Below are positions 11,901 through 21,409 of a stretch of 64,000 nt of DNA, one piece after another. The DNA comes from Pomacea canaliculata. Taxonomy: Eukaryota; Mollusca; Gastropoda; Architaenioglossa; Ampullariidae. The translations under genes were made by a program, and so were the position numbers. Numbering within the stretch: position 1 is the first letter of the stretch; every line of letters starts with the position of its first letter. The stretch spans positions 13,384,074 through 13,448,073 of the forward strand of contig NC_037595.1 in the NCBI RefSeq assembly GCF_003073045.1. The letters run 5' to 3'. Below the pieces are notes generated by a model. That model saw nothing but the letters and a program-made list of their open reading frames with translations, searched no databases and was not told the DNA's origin.

Positions 11901-14900
11901 GTCGGGGCGTCTAGCGGTTAATACTTGATTAATACTAATATTAATACTAGCCTCATCTCCTCCCGCTCTTTATTCATATGGAAATAAGTCAGAGAATAGC
12001 AAGTGTCTCATTAGAAAACAGATTTGAAACGATAAGCTTACTAATTGACTTTTCTATCTTAATTGGACAAAACTTTATCTCTAACCGCTTAAACAGAATT
12101 CAGCCTCACTGAAGAGGCCAGATGTTTCTAACTGTACTAAAAACGACTCCAAGAAGCAGACATATGAAGAGCTAAAGTCAGATACGTGGCAAGAAGTGAA
12201 CGTGACATCACTGTCCCCGTATGTTACGTACCAAGTGACGGTTGCCGCTGTCACCGAGAAAGGACGAGGCCAAGAAAGCAAAAAAGATTTCAAAACACAA
12301 AGTGAAGGTAATTACCTTGATTTCAATGTTAGAAGTTTTTTGTCGGGAAATGAATTTGTGCAAAAGACGTAGTCGCAACTTGTTTAACTGAAACGGACAT
12401 TGTAAGCTGACTGTTGAGTACATACTATGATGGAGATATTGCTTATATAGATAGTTTTAGGTATGTTATAAAAATATTTTTGTTACTTTTAAGCACCCCG
12501 AGTCTAAATTGTTCTTTAAGAGTCACTTTAAACATTTATTTGGTGTGAAATAGAATAAAATTCACTGAAAAACAAGCTTTAGGATTTTGTGTTTCTCATG
12601 TGAAGTTTTTTGTGCGTAATTTAGACAGATATCAGTTGGTGAAAAACAAAACTGATATTAAGCGTGAAACACAAAGCATTTGGGGGAAATTTAACCATGA
12701 TGATTTTGGTGGGGGATTTCAAACCACTTACAGCTGCAGAGAATTTGATAAGCTTGACTGTGGAGGAGCCTGGGACTGTTGGACAACTGAACATCACATG
12801 GGTACCAGGAGAGGAAATGGGTGACACCTCCTACAATGTAACATGGTTTGAAGAAACCAGTATTGGTTCTGAGCAGTTCATTTATAAAGGCGGCTCGATT
12901 CTCGTTGGTTAGTACAACATTCCTGTCAGTGTGAGAAAGAATATTTCTTTATAACAATTTTTGTGCAAAGTTATCTATGACAAGACCTTACAGCAAAGAT
13001 GCATTTAAACCATTTATTGACCATGGGGGAAAATATAGTGATAATCGTATACTGTGTTTGCGCAAATATTTATGAAAGGAGTTTTTTAACAGGTTACAAG
13101 CAGAATAAATACATAATCCATGGTCTTCTGAGCTACTGGAATTACCTAGTCAGTGTCAGACCTTCAACAGAAATCGGCCTTTCACCTGCCGAGAACTACA
13201 CCGTCGCTCGTACTTTGGATTCAGGTAATCTCTCAAGTGTCTCTTCTATCTCCCGGCTTCTGTCTTTTAGTCTTACTGTGTCTCTTATTTTTTAGGTACC
13301 TATATATCTCTTTCTTCCTAAGCTATTTAAAGTAATGGTGCAGGTGCTGTTCTGCAGTACTTTCAACAAGATTTTGCTATGATGACAGATAAAGATTCTG
13401 ATTCTACATGAGCATAATTCTGTGTCAATTAATTGCTCATTAATGTTATTATTAAAGAAGCTGTTTCACTCTTCCTGCTGAATATGGCTGTTAATGTCGT
13501 CGGATGACCATCTTAGCCTTATCATATAATTCTTTAAATAAGGATTGACAACTTGGAGTATTATGTAGATATATAGATTTATCCGTCATGGATGATGTGG
13601 TCCTGTCATTGAATGTGAATGTTTTGCTCATTTTGTGTAACCTGAACTACATACACTATTTTTTCAGCACCTGGCGAAGTCGAGATATTCACAATAAACC
13701 AGCCTTCAGACTCTGCAACATATCTTCAATTTACCGTCAGCTGCCCGAAAGAGAAAGAGAGAAACGGAGTTATCCTCTGTTTTGTTTTCAGAACTTTTGT
13801 TCTAGCAAATGAGGTAATTTTTTACTTACCTGATTGAAAGGATTTTTCGTTAAATAGTTTGGTTATCGTACTCCACCCGAACGAAGCGATAGTGAGATAT
13901 TAAATTTTTCCATCTTGGTGGGAGATACGTTTGCTATACATCATGTTTCAGACGCTGGGTTCTGTGAGTGCTACAAGAGGCTGCAACCAAAACTACACTT
14001 TTAAAGCTCCCGTGAAGGCAGAAACTAATTACACATTTGAGGTGAGACATGGACTTACACGTTATCGTGATATTCATACAAACTGCCTGTCCTTTTATTT
14101 CTTATCTACAATTGTCATTTGATAGTCATACAAACGAAATTCTACGTATTTGCTTAATCATACGCATATACAGCCAACAGTTGATTTCAGATTTTTGTCC
14201 ACAGGCCTTTGCAAAGACCAGCAAGCATGAAGGAATTTCTAAGACTAGCAAGTTTTATGTTGCACCTAGAGGTAAGGCACATCTGTTAATATTAGTTTAT
14301 ACAGTTTTTAAAGACATAACACATAAAACGAGTTTTGATAATGTGGCTTGTATATTTGTACATGTCTGTTTGTCGACGATGGGCATCATTCCTTACATCC
14401 AAGTGTATTTAAGCCACCCCTCTCTTAACTTCAGACTTCCCTGTCATTGTCTTAGTCATGTGTGTCCAGTCTGACCATGACTTGTCTCTCTGTCTTTATA
14501 ATTGTCATAAAACGTTCACAAAGAAAGGAAATATTTAGACCACTTGGATCCTAAATAACTTAATATCTTGCTGAAGCACAAACCCACAATTCTTTAGAAG
14601 ACTAGATTAAGAATAGTGTTGTATGCACTTGAAATGGAGATACCCGTGTTTATGCCAAATGTTGTGATGATCATTAACTGAAGTTTTGGAAATAATGTGT
14701 ATGCAGGGAACGAACAAACCGTACAGCGTTGAGTATTTGTCCAATATTCTTTAGTATGAAGGCAAAGAGCTTGGTATATGCAATACAGATACTGCCTTAA
14801 GGTTCGCTCATAGTGAATTGCAACAATGTCGTTAACTGATTGTTATTACATTTTTAGTGTCTCTACTCCTAGTACAATATCATCGTAACCTTTTTAAAGG

Positions 14901-17900
14901 TTATCGTATGGCAAAAAGACCTGCATTGTTGTTTCAGCTCCAACATTGACTGTCGATCCTGGCTTCGGTGGGTCACTTCTGAAAGATGCTAGTGATGTGA
15001 CCCAAACCTCAGCCGTGATAAATATCTGTCCTTGTCTGGTCACAGACCGCTCACAGGGACACATCACACTAGCAGGTCTTATAGTCTGCAATGGAAACTG
15101 CGAAACCTGTAAGGATAGTTAGACATTAGACATTAGACATTTCTAACTCTCGTTTTTACGTAGACTTCAAATCACAGAAAACAACCAAGAAACGTCTTGA
15201 GCATCAAAGTTGTAACAAAGCAATAGAGAAAAAAAAAACGTTTAATTTTGTGGTCATATTGAAATATTTGTTTCAAAAAAGTTTAGTTACTAATTCAAAA
15301 GGAGGTGGAAAAAGAGAGAAATGATTGTTAACTTGCCCTCTCTTATTATATATGACAGCTTCTGATCCTAATTATTTCCGATCTGGTGTCATGACGTGGA
15401 AAGAATTCAGGGACAAGGGCTATGAGGGAAGTTACAGGCCGACCCCTGATGACTGGCATGAGACTCAAGACGTTGGTGAGTGAGATGTTATCATACAATT
15501 CGCCTTCTAACAAGGAAATAACGGTAGAAACTGAAATAGATTAACAGACTTACAGAAAGAACTGAAGAAGTGCACAGTTAAACACCCTCGGAGGCACCTG
15601 AGTTCTGTCTCGGTCACAGTATTTGTAAAATTCTCCTGACAACAGCTCTTTGTACCCTCTCAGTATGTAACTTATTGAGCAATTGTCCAATAACTAATAC
15701 CAAAGCCACCATATGGTCAGTTGACAGTCCAGTACTGCTACATGGAGACTTATCCACCAATTAAATTTATCTCACTATGTGCTTTTCACAAACTGAAAGT
15801 AGGTTTTCCTGGAATCTTTTGACACTTTGGTGTCAATGTACTTTTTATGAAGGATAACAAATCAACCCCGCCTTGAAGATATTAATGAGTAATGTACATG
15901 TTTAGTTCTTCATGAGTTGGATTGGTGACCAACATTCTTCTGTTCAAACAGTGTCATCCCGAAAGAAAAGGTCAACCTTCCAGTCACGTTCCATCCGCGA
16001 AATTCTCAATAAGATACAGTTCACCTTAGGGGGTGACGTGGACTGTGAGCAGATGGACAAAAGTGTTTACTGTAACGGACCCTTGCCCCCTGGCTACACA
16101 TTTGTGTAAGTCTTCTGATGAAAAACGTTATCTCTTAGTCTGTTAATCTTAGTATTTTTAGTATTTTCTTTTGTTGTATTTTAATACTGTTCTAGAATGA
16201 TTTACTGATACAATCAATACCTAAGCAGTTATGTAAGTAATTGTGCTTGCTATCTGAGCATAACATTACTGCGAATGCAATTAATCTGCAAATGTATTGC
16301 ATCATGAGCGTGTCAATTGTTTTGACTGTTACAGAGTCAAGGTGTTTGCTTGTACCGCAGGAGGATGCAAACAGTCAGACACTGGTATTGTTATCATCAC
16401 CCTAGGTGAAGGGAAGTATCTCTCGCCAGCCCCACATTGTTTTCCTTGTCCTTCAAATTAAGGCTGATAATGACATAAATATTTATAGTAATCACAGGCA
16501 GAGGGAAACTTGGGAGGAAATCAATAGTTATTATACAAGCGCTTGTTATTGTCTATATCATATATCATTCATTCACTGTTTATGCAGTGGAAAAGGTCGA
16601 TGGTCAAAGATGAAACAAACTTTGTCTGCATTTTACTTATTTTTCAGGTATTGGTTGTAACTTGAATGACTGTAAAAATATGAATATTGAATTTTCTATT
16701 TTATTTTGAATGTAGAACCTGTAACAAACCTTGGGGCTGTAGTAGGAGGCGTCCTCGGTGCATTAGCTGCTCTCGTCATCGTTGTTCTGATTATCGTCTT
16801 CGTGAAGCGACGAAGCCGACGGTACGTAGAAAGTCTCCAAGGAAACAGGACGTCAGGACACGTGTCGTCAAAGGTGGACTTTGAAAACATAGAGAAATCA
16901 AGAAGTTACTCAAAGTCAAAGAAAAATATCAAATTTAAAATTTCTGTAGACTCTTTAACCCTCTCAAGGGTATTGAGAAACTCCTCGTTTTATAAAATGT
17001 TAGATGAGAAGATACTTTTAAACATTCTTTAGTTTCAGTGTATTTGTAAACAAATCACCCGATATGAATTCATGATTTTCTAGTTTATCCAAAGTCCATT
17101 TAGGCTGAACTCTTTCCGTGTTGTCTTCACAGTATTGATAGAACTAGATTTAAGTAGATAGCTATAAAACTGTTCTCTATGTTAATCAACTTAAGCCTAA
17201 AACTAAAAATTCTATTTTTGATAAGATCAACAAGGAAGCAGCCTCTCTCTCTAAAGACTGTACAAGATGGGGTGGACTTTTTATTTTGAGAATTATTTCT
17301 TAGAAACAGTAGTATAATACTAGTTTCACTTATTCAGATGACAATATTTAACAACAATAAGTATGTATTTGAAGAACAATTCTGTCAAAACATAGAAAGT
17401 TGTATACTAGTGGTAGTTGTGACTGCTTACATTTTAAATTAAAGCAAATGTGGATCTTGAAGCTCTGTCATATAAAGATTTATTTATTCATTCATAGTAG
17501 ACCTACGAAGAGGATCCAGAAGTATGTTCCAAGTATAAAAAGACTAAGGTAAGAACATAGTTTTCTTTTCTCTGATTTGAATGTTTTCTGTTGCACTGAC
17601 AACATAGTATAGAGATGTACATAATTTGGCTGTTATTCCCCTTAGTAGTGAAAACCTGAAGTGCTAGGAAATTTGTAAGACACCTGAGATCCCTCCTTAA
17701 AGGAAATAATTTTTGGCATAAAATTCTGTTTAGCACTAAGTATTGGAGACGGGTACTAGGGGAGGAGAACTTTGAAATCATAGTGTACCCATCACTCAGT
17801 CAAAGAATGGCTTGTCTGTCTGTAAAAGGCACTCAACTAAGCTGAGGGACTTCAAATCGCGATTGGATTTACTACATCGTGATTCCAACCTTCACTTCCA

Positions 17901-20900
17901 AGAGGAATTTCAGGTAGGTCGGTGTGTGAGTAAAAACTATTTCGGAATTAATGTTTAAAAAGCTTTTAGTTTAGCAAAAGATTTTTGATGCCAGCCGGCA
18001 TGGGTAAAAATGTCATAAATCCAAAAGATAAAAAAAAATTAAATCATTGCAATTATAAAGACTATCATGAACGACTATGCGTGATTTCTCGACTATACTT
18101 CTTCAAACAGACAAGCCCATTGACTCTGGCTTCCCTATGAATTTATAATTTATGATCCCTTGACTTAAAGCTGACCATACACGTTTGCATCATTTTAGGA
18201 CAAATATACCCAGCAAATACAACCTGATAATAACAGATATTTCAGTCTAGACTTAAAGTCTTTATCACATGTCATAGCCATGTTTGATACATACTACGTC
18301 CTGTAAATGTTTGGTACAGATAATACCAGCTACAGGGAAAGATTTGCTAGCATGAGATCACATTTCAAAATAAATTACTACATACGTGGAAATGTTTTCC
18401 TTCGTTAACCCTGTTAGTCTAAACCTTTGTGAAATGTGATAACAGGATCTGTGCAGCAGTCAGGAGAGACAAGCTTCACAATTCACGATGCGTGCAGGAA
18501 ACGAGCCAGTCAACCGTGTCAAGAACAGGAGTCAGGAGGCACTTCCATGTAAGAAAGGTTAAATAACGTCCTTTGAAAAAAACTATATCATCATAAAATT
18601 AATGTTTATACTTTTCCGTTTTCATCTCCGACTACGAATACGTTAAAAATTTTGATTTGCGCGTGAACTGTGAACTGTGGGGATTTTTCTAATCTTTCAG
18701 ATGACCATTCACGAGTGGTATTAATCAACAGTCAAAACAGCGACTACATCAACGCCAGCTACATCGCAGTGCGTGTTGAGCTTTTTTGTCAACCAGGTGT
18801 CAAAGTGTAATGTTACTGTGTCAGAGGTCTACAGAATTACAATTATTAATCTTGTTAATTGTTAATCTGGATTAACGTGATGTAAACATGTTTTCGAGAC
18901 TTCGTAGGCTGTTATGATACTTATATTTTCTTCATAACGGGATTCAGTTCTAAGCAAGATATTTTTCAGCTGCTCAACACTAGCATCCCAAACTATTTAC
19001 TTGTTTTTGTATCGTTGACAGGGAGCTGATTCTCCGTGTGAATACATAGCTACACAGGCACCACTGTATTCTACTCTGTCTGACTTCTGGCGAATGGTCT
19101 ACGAGCACAGGACAGGGGTCATCGTCATGTTATGTGACAGTGTAGAAAATGGAAAGGTCAGCGGAGTCTACAACTCTATTGTAAATATATATATAGCACT
19201 TCTTTCCAGCCTAGGGTATCTTCCTATATATTTCATACAATCTACATTTTTTTCCTTTACTTAGAAAATGGTTGACCCGTACTGGCCTGACGAAATCAAC
19301 GTACCAGTGCGACACGGCGAGCTGACTGTCACGATGACCGGTGTCTCTGTCCTTGATGCATATGCAATGCGCCAGATAAAAGTGACAATGGTAGGTGCTG
19401 TTCACATATCTTTAATAAATAGGTCTAAGCTATATATAAATATTTCCAGGGCTCTTGAAAGTAATTTTACGCAACTAACTTACGGATTTTTTATAATTAG
19501 GTGCGCGAAATCAAAGCAGAGGAAAGGAGTTAGAAATGTGGGAGTGGATCATGGGATTGGGGCAGACATTTCTTTTTCAAATAAGAAGTCCTATTTGATC
19601 TTCCATTTCATATGCCTTTTAAATATTTCTATTACTTTAGTAGTGTCTTAATCCAAACTATGATATTTGATTGGCCTTTTAAAATAAGTCTAACTATTGT
19701 ACAATTGTTGTTGTTGACTGTTTGTCTCTATGCAGAAAGATCGACAGGACCTGAGAGTTACCCAGCTGTGCATTCGTGGTTGGAGTGAGCGAGGATGCAG
19801 CATTCCTGCTGAAAAACTGATTGATGTCATCCGTGTTGCTGGTCGAGAGGCAACAAAATCGAGCGGACCTGTCACAGTCCACTGCAAGTAATGCGGACTT
19901 TGTATTATTAATCTAACATTCGTGCCATTATAGTTAATTGCTGTAATAAACGAAGGGCTTTCAATCGTAAACTATGACCAGCTGATTGGCTGAATATTTG
20001 ATTCACTTGTACAACACATTTAGCATCCGCTTGGTAGAACGAAGTTTTATTGCGACAAAAGAAACTTCTTGATTGTAAGCTGCATTGCTTCTTAGAAAAT
20101 GTCTTCTTTCTCTCCACATTTTTCAGTCTCGGCGTTGGCAGGACTGGCATGTTCATTGCCCTCGATCTTTTGACTCGTTTTGTGGACAACCACGCGCTAA
20201 ACCTTGTGGTGAACGTCTACGATGTTGTCCAGAGAATGATGGGATGTCGTCCGAACATAATTCAGACGCTGGTACTAAACATTTTTGTGCATTATATAAT
20301 GATACAAAACTTAGGTAAAGTCTTTTCTTCCTGAGGATCCTCACTCATTTTTCCTGAAACAAGCCGAATATCATCAATGTGCAATACTATTTCATTTTTA
20401 AAAAAATTGAGGTGGCTAAAACACACGCCTTAATGTAGATATCATGCATATCGTTCTCCTGAAACGATGACCAAGATTAAAAGCAGTAACCATATGCTTT
20501 ATGTTGTGAAGACCCAGTATATGTTCATACATGATGTCCTCGGGGTGATCATCGGAAAGAAGATGAAGAATGGCTCAAGGGGAGCCACATCAAGTGTTGT
20601 GTATCAGAACGAAGGGCACACAATCAACGAGTATAATGAGCTGCATGAACACAGTGAGTTATTGTTTTGTTTACACGCTGGGACTTTTTGCTTGTATGTG
20701 TTTGTATCTAAGGTCAGATGATTCATACATATAGCATTCTGTTAATTTGTAATCTTACAATATTTCTGATTTAGTAAAAAGAAAAACACTGTCTGTTTTA
20801 GATTCTTATTAGAAAATGTATTATTTTGGTGAAAATAATGTCTATTAATGTTTATAGCTATTGTTAGAGTAAAAATGTTTCCACTAGAGTTATTATATTT

Positions 20901-21164
20901 TATCACCAAATGCCCGACAGTATCGTTCGTTAGACGCACGTTTAATAGCTGAAGGTTTGTGTGTTACATAGTGTGGAGTTTTCAATATTCGATTCTGTAT
21001 TCTTTTAACTAGGTTTTAATCAGAATGGTTGCCCGATTGATATATTTAAAAGCTGTACTTAGTTCTTCATTAAAACACTTTGTTGATACTTACTGTTTCT
21101 TTTGTCCTTCACAGTTCGAGACGAGCACGTCTACAGTGCTCTTAATGAGCATCAGATGAAGTGA
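737..21164 (+). CDS. Gene A: EGF/FN3 receptor-type tyrosine phosphatase-like protein, probable pseudophosphatase (complete, 32 exons)
   Basis: Exons: 737-787, 1252-1300, 1569-1757, 3077-3199, 4292-4414, 5161-5283, 5816-5938, 9107-9238, 9711-9986, 10212-10481, 11207-11388, 12097-12307, 12734-12907, 13093-13224, 13668-13813, 13952-14041, 14205-14271, 14938-15108, 15359-15475, 15952-16105, 16335-16405, 16716-16821, 17498-17548, 17829-17913, 18446-18548, 18701-18768, 19022-19156, 19265-19390, 19736-19887, 20127-20271, 20512-20653, 21115-21164. They sum to 4137 nt, or 1378 residues plus stop. All introns are GT-AG and phases match throughout. Domains: signal peptide 1-33; EGF-like modules about 50-304; FN3 x5 305-820; membrane-proximal domain 821-991; TM 997-1021; PTP about 1044-1325; tail to 1378. 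The ectodomain closely matches gene B while the catalytic domain does not. Several catalytic residues are changed, so it is probably a weak or dead phosphatase acting as a signalling scaffold (inference). The acceptors at 17829 and 20512 have weak pyrimidine tracts and are the least certain junctions. Confidence 0.88.
1758..3076 (+). other. Intron 3 of gene A: imperfect short repeats and a compound microsatellite
   Basis: No coding exon was found. Around 2085-2180 the motif GTGTGTCGC recurs imperfectly. A 9-bp inverted repeat, TGTACAACA (2235-2243) and TGTTGTACA (2253-2261), could form a small hairpin. A compound simple repeat (TTC)n-(GATGAT)-(TTA)n covers about 2834-2902. Several short open frames here have unbiased composition, no homology I recognise, and lie inside the intron, so they are not called. 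Confidence 0.5.
3077..5938 (+). CDS. Gene A exons 4-7: four tandem EGF-like modules, one per 123-nt exon
   Basis: Exons 3077-3199, 4292-4414, 5161-5283 and 5816-5938 are each exactly 123 nt, phase 1-1, and read K(V/A)ALNxSCNDP... to ...CSLS. The six cysteines follow C-x5-C-x6-C-x4-C-x-C-x10-C, with the C-x-C signature of EGF-like folds. A DYYNN motif lies between cysteines 5 and 6 and makes a likely glycan or turn region. The flanking intron sequence is also repeated: a shared TTTTCAGAGG acceptor and a shared donor-side stretch GTAAGTACACGTGG followed by AATAATAAAATC. The whole exon-intron unit has therefore been copied. The ligand is unknown. Such arrays usually act as extracellular spacers or binding modules. 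Confidence 0.87.
3925..3954 (+). pseudogene. Decayed EGF-like exon relic in intron 4 of gene A
   Basis: The stretch ending GTGTTGGCCAA followed by GTGAGTAAAC matches the 3' end and donor of the functional gene B exon at 36638-36757 (ends TGTTGGCCAA, then GTGAGTGAAC). A similar relic with matching flanks lies at about 32665-32699 in gene B. The upstream half of the exon is no longer recognisable and the cysteine pattern is lost. I read it as a dead module exon that keeps its splice donor. Confidence 0.5.
6226..8654 (-). mobile_element. hAT-family DNA transposon, internally deleted, in intron 7 of gene A
   Basis: The element starts CAGGGATGGGCAAGCTACTT and ends AGCTACTCCCCATCCCTG, so the terminal inverted repeats are imperfect with outermost bases CAGGGATGGG. 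It is flanked by a perfect 8-bp target duplication, GAGATAAG (6218-6225 and 8655-8662), as expected for hAT. The first 200 bp carry several GTAGCCAGCTAC-like subterminal repeats, typical transposase-binding sites. On the minus strand about 7690-7982 encodes the transposase C-terminal dimerisation region: [20 protein letters not shown], then AVER, a TAG stop (7793-7791) where Leu is expected, then [21 protein letters not shown] possible N-terminal remnant lies near 8050-8110. The body of the transposase is missing, so this copy cannot move by itself. It is absent from the matching intron of gene B. Confidence 0.88.
9107..9238 (+). CDS. Gene A exon 8: last EGF-like module, distinct type
   Basis: The 132-nt phase 1-1 exon encodes [20 protein letters not shown] and continues with six cysteines ending [16 protein letters not shown]. 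Spacing differs from the tandem modules, and the C-x-C pair is followed by PNG. It is the module joining the EGF array to FN3-1. The gene B counterpart at 41329-41457 is one codon shorter (VVN in A, VD in B). The shared intron sequence upstream (TTGTTTAAAATG) confirms that the two exons are homologous. Confidence 0.86.
9711..14271 (+). CDS. Gene A exons 9-17: five fibronectin type III domains
   Basis: FN3-1 (9711-9986) and FN3-2 (10212-10481) are single-exon domains. FN3-3 uses 11207-11388 plus 12097-12307. FN3-4 uses 12734-12907 plus 13093-13224. FN3-5 uses 13668-13813, 13952-14041 and 14205-14271. FN3 hallmarks are visible: a core Trp on strand B ([27 protein letters not shown]), the E-F loop Leu and Tyr ([26 protein letters not shown]) and Ser/Thr/Pro ends. 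FN3-3 has an unusual cysteine-rich insert ([12 protein letters not shown]) probably bridged internally. NxS/T sites are frequent (NNSTC, YNVT, NYT). Each domain begins and ends in phase 1. These beta-sandwich repeats form the stalk or ligand-binding region, as in R3 receptor phosphatases. Confidence 0.87.
14938..16405 (+). CDS. Gene A exons 18-21: membrane-proximal extracellular domain with furin-type site
   Basis: Exons 14938-15108, 15359-15475, 15952-16105 and 16335-16405 encode residues about 820-991. The start ([20 protein letters not shown]) and end ([20 protein letters not shown]) look like the two halves of an FN3-like fold. They are split by an insert with [20 protein letters not shown] and a basic site, SSRKKRS (residues 918-924). 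RKKR fits the furin consensus R-x-K/R-R. Cleavage there would yield a two-chain receptor held together by the fold, as known for LAR- and PTPRM/K-type phosphatases (processing here is inference). The gene B counterpart has RRKRS at the same place. Confidence 0.82.
16716..17548 (+). CDS. Gene A exons 22-23: transmembrane helix and juxtamembrane segment
   Basis: Exon 22 (16716-16821) encodes a short linker, then a hydrophobic helix [20 protein letters not shown] followed by IIVFV and the stop-transfer cluster KRRSRR. The GxxxG-like spacing (GGVLGA) could favour helix pairing. Exon 23 (17498-17548) adds a small basic segment with [12 protein letters not shown] leading to the PTP domain. The donor after 16821 is GTACGT. 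Without splicing, the frame stays open to 17032 (see findings). Confidence 0.83.
17829..20271 (+). CDS. Gene A exons 24-30: PTP domain with altered catalytic motifs
   Basis: Exons 17829-17913, 18446-18548, 18701-18768, 19022-19156, 19265-19390, 19736-19887 and 20127-20271 give a full-length classical PTP fold. Landmarks: [20 protein letters not shown] (N-terminal helix), VKNRS (S1101, usually Tyr), [25 protein letters not shown] (usually QGP), [29 protein letters not shown] (1231-1236, usually WPDxG) and VHCNLGVGRTG (C1266 and R1272 kept, usually [10 protein letters not shown]). The P-loop is split by a phase-2 intron after CAC TGC AA. The nucleophile and the phosphate-binding Arg are present, but the pTyr-recognition Tyr, the general-acid Asp and two P-loop residues are changed. 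This pattern resembles inactive D2 domains, so it is probably a pseudophosphatase. Confidence 0.83.
20512..21164 (+). CDS. Gene A exons 31-32: end of PTP domain and ITAM-like tail
   Basis: Exon 31 (20512-20653) starts [19 protein letters not shown], the last helix of the PTP fold. It is followed by a tail with three tyrosines: VVYQNEG (Y1346, YxN type), NEYNELH (Y1356) and, in exon 32 (21115-21164), HVYSALN (Y1369). YNEL and YSAL are both YxxL, separated by nine residues, which fits the loose ITAM rule YxxL/I-x6-12-YxxL/I. The stop TGA is at 21162-21164. The tail is as long as that of gene B (63 residues from the TQY/KQY exon start) and has three tyrosines at similar places, but the motifs differ. 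Confidence 0.8.
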
Positions 21165-21403
21165 CGACCACTTTTCTAAGAGACCACTTTCTCTAATGAC
21201 AAGAACTAAAACAAGATGAGAGAAGCTCTAAGGACAATTAAAAAAGAGACAGTAAATCATTTCCACATACAGGCTACAGCAGGCAGTCTCTGACTTCCAC
21301 AGTCGTGAAACAAAGATTCAATCTTAAAAGTGGATTTGTATTTTTCAGTCATTCAATAGTGAATGTTATCGTGTAGATCAAACGAAATAACTATGTGATA
21401 CCT

Positions 21404-21409
21404 AATAAA
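21404..21409 (+). terminator. Candidate polyadenylation signal of gene A
   Basis: AATAAA lies 240 bases after the stop codon and is followed directly by an A run. A second candidate lies near 21588. Which is used cannot be told from sequence alone. Confidence 0.35.

Noticed and set aside
11715-11935. Segment ending CTAGCGGTTAA, with a complementary-looking TTAACCGCTAG at 46115 in gene B, suggesting a TTAA-flanked MITE
   Set aside because: Only one end is seen in each place, and the interiors do not match.
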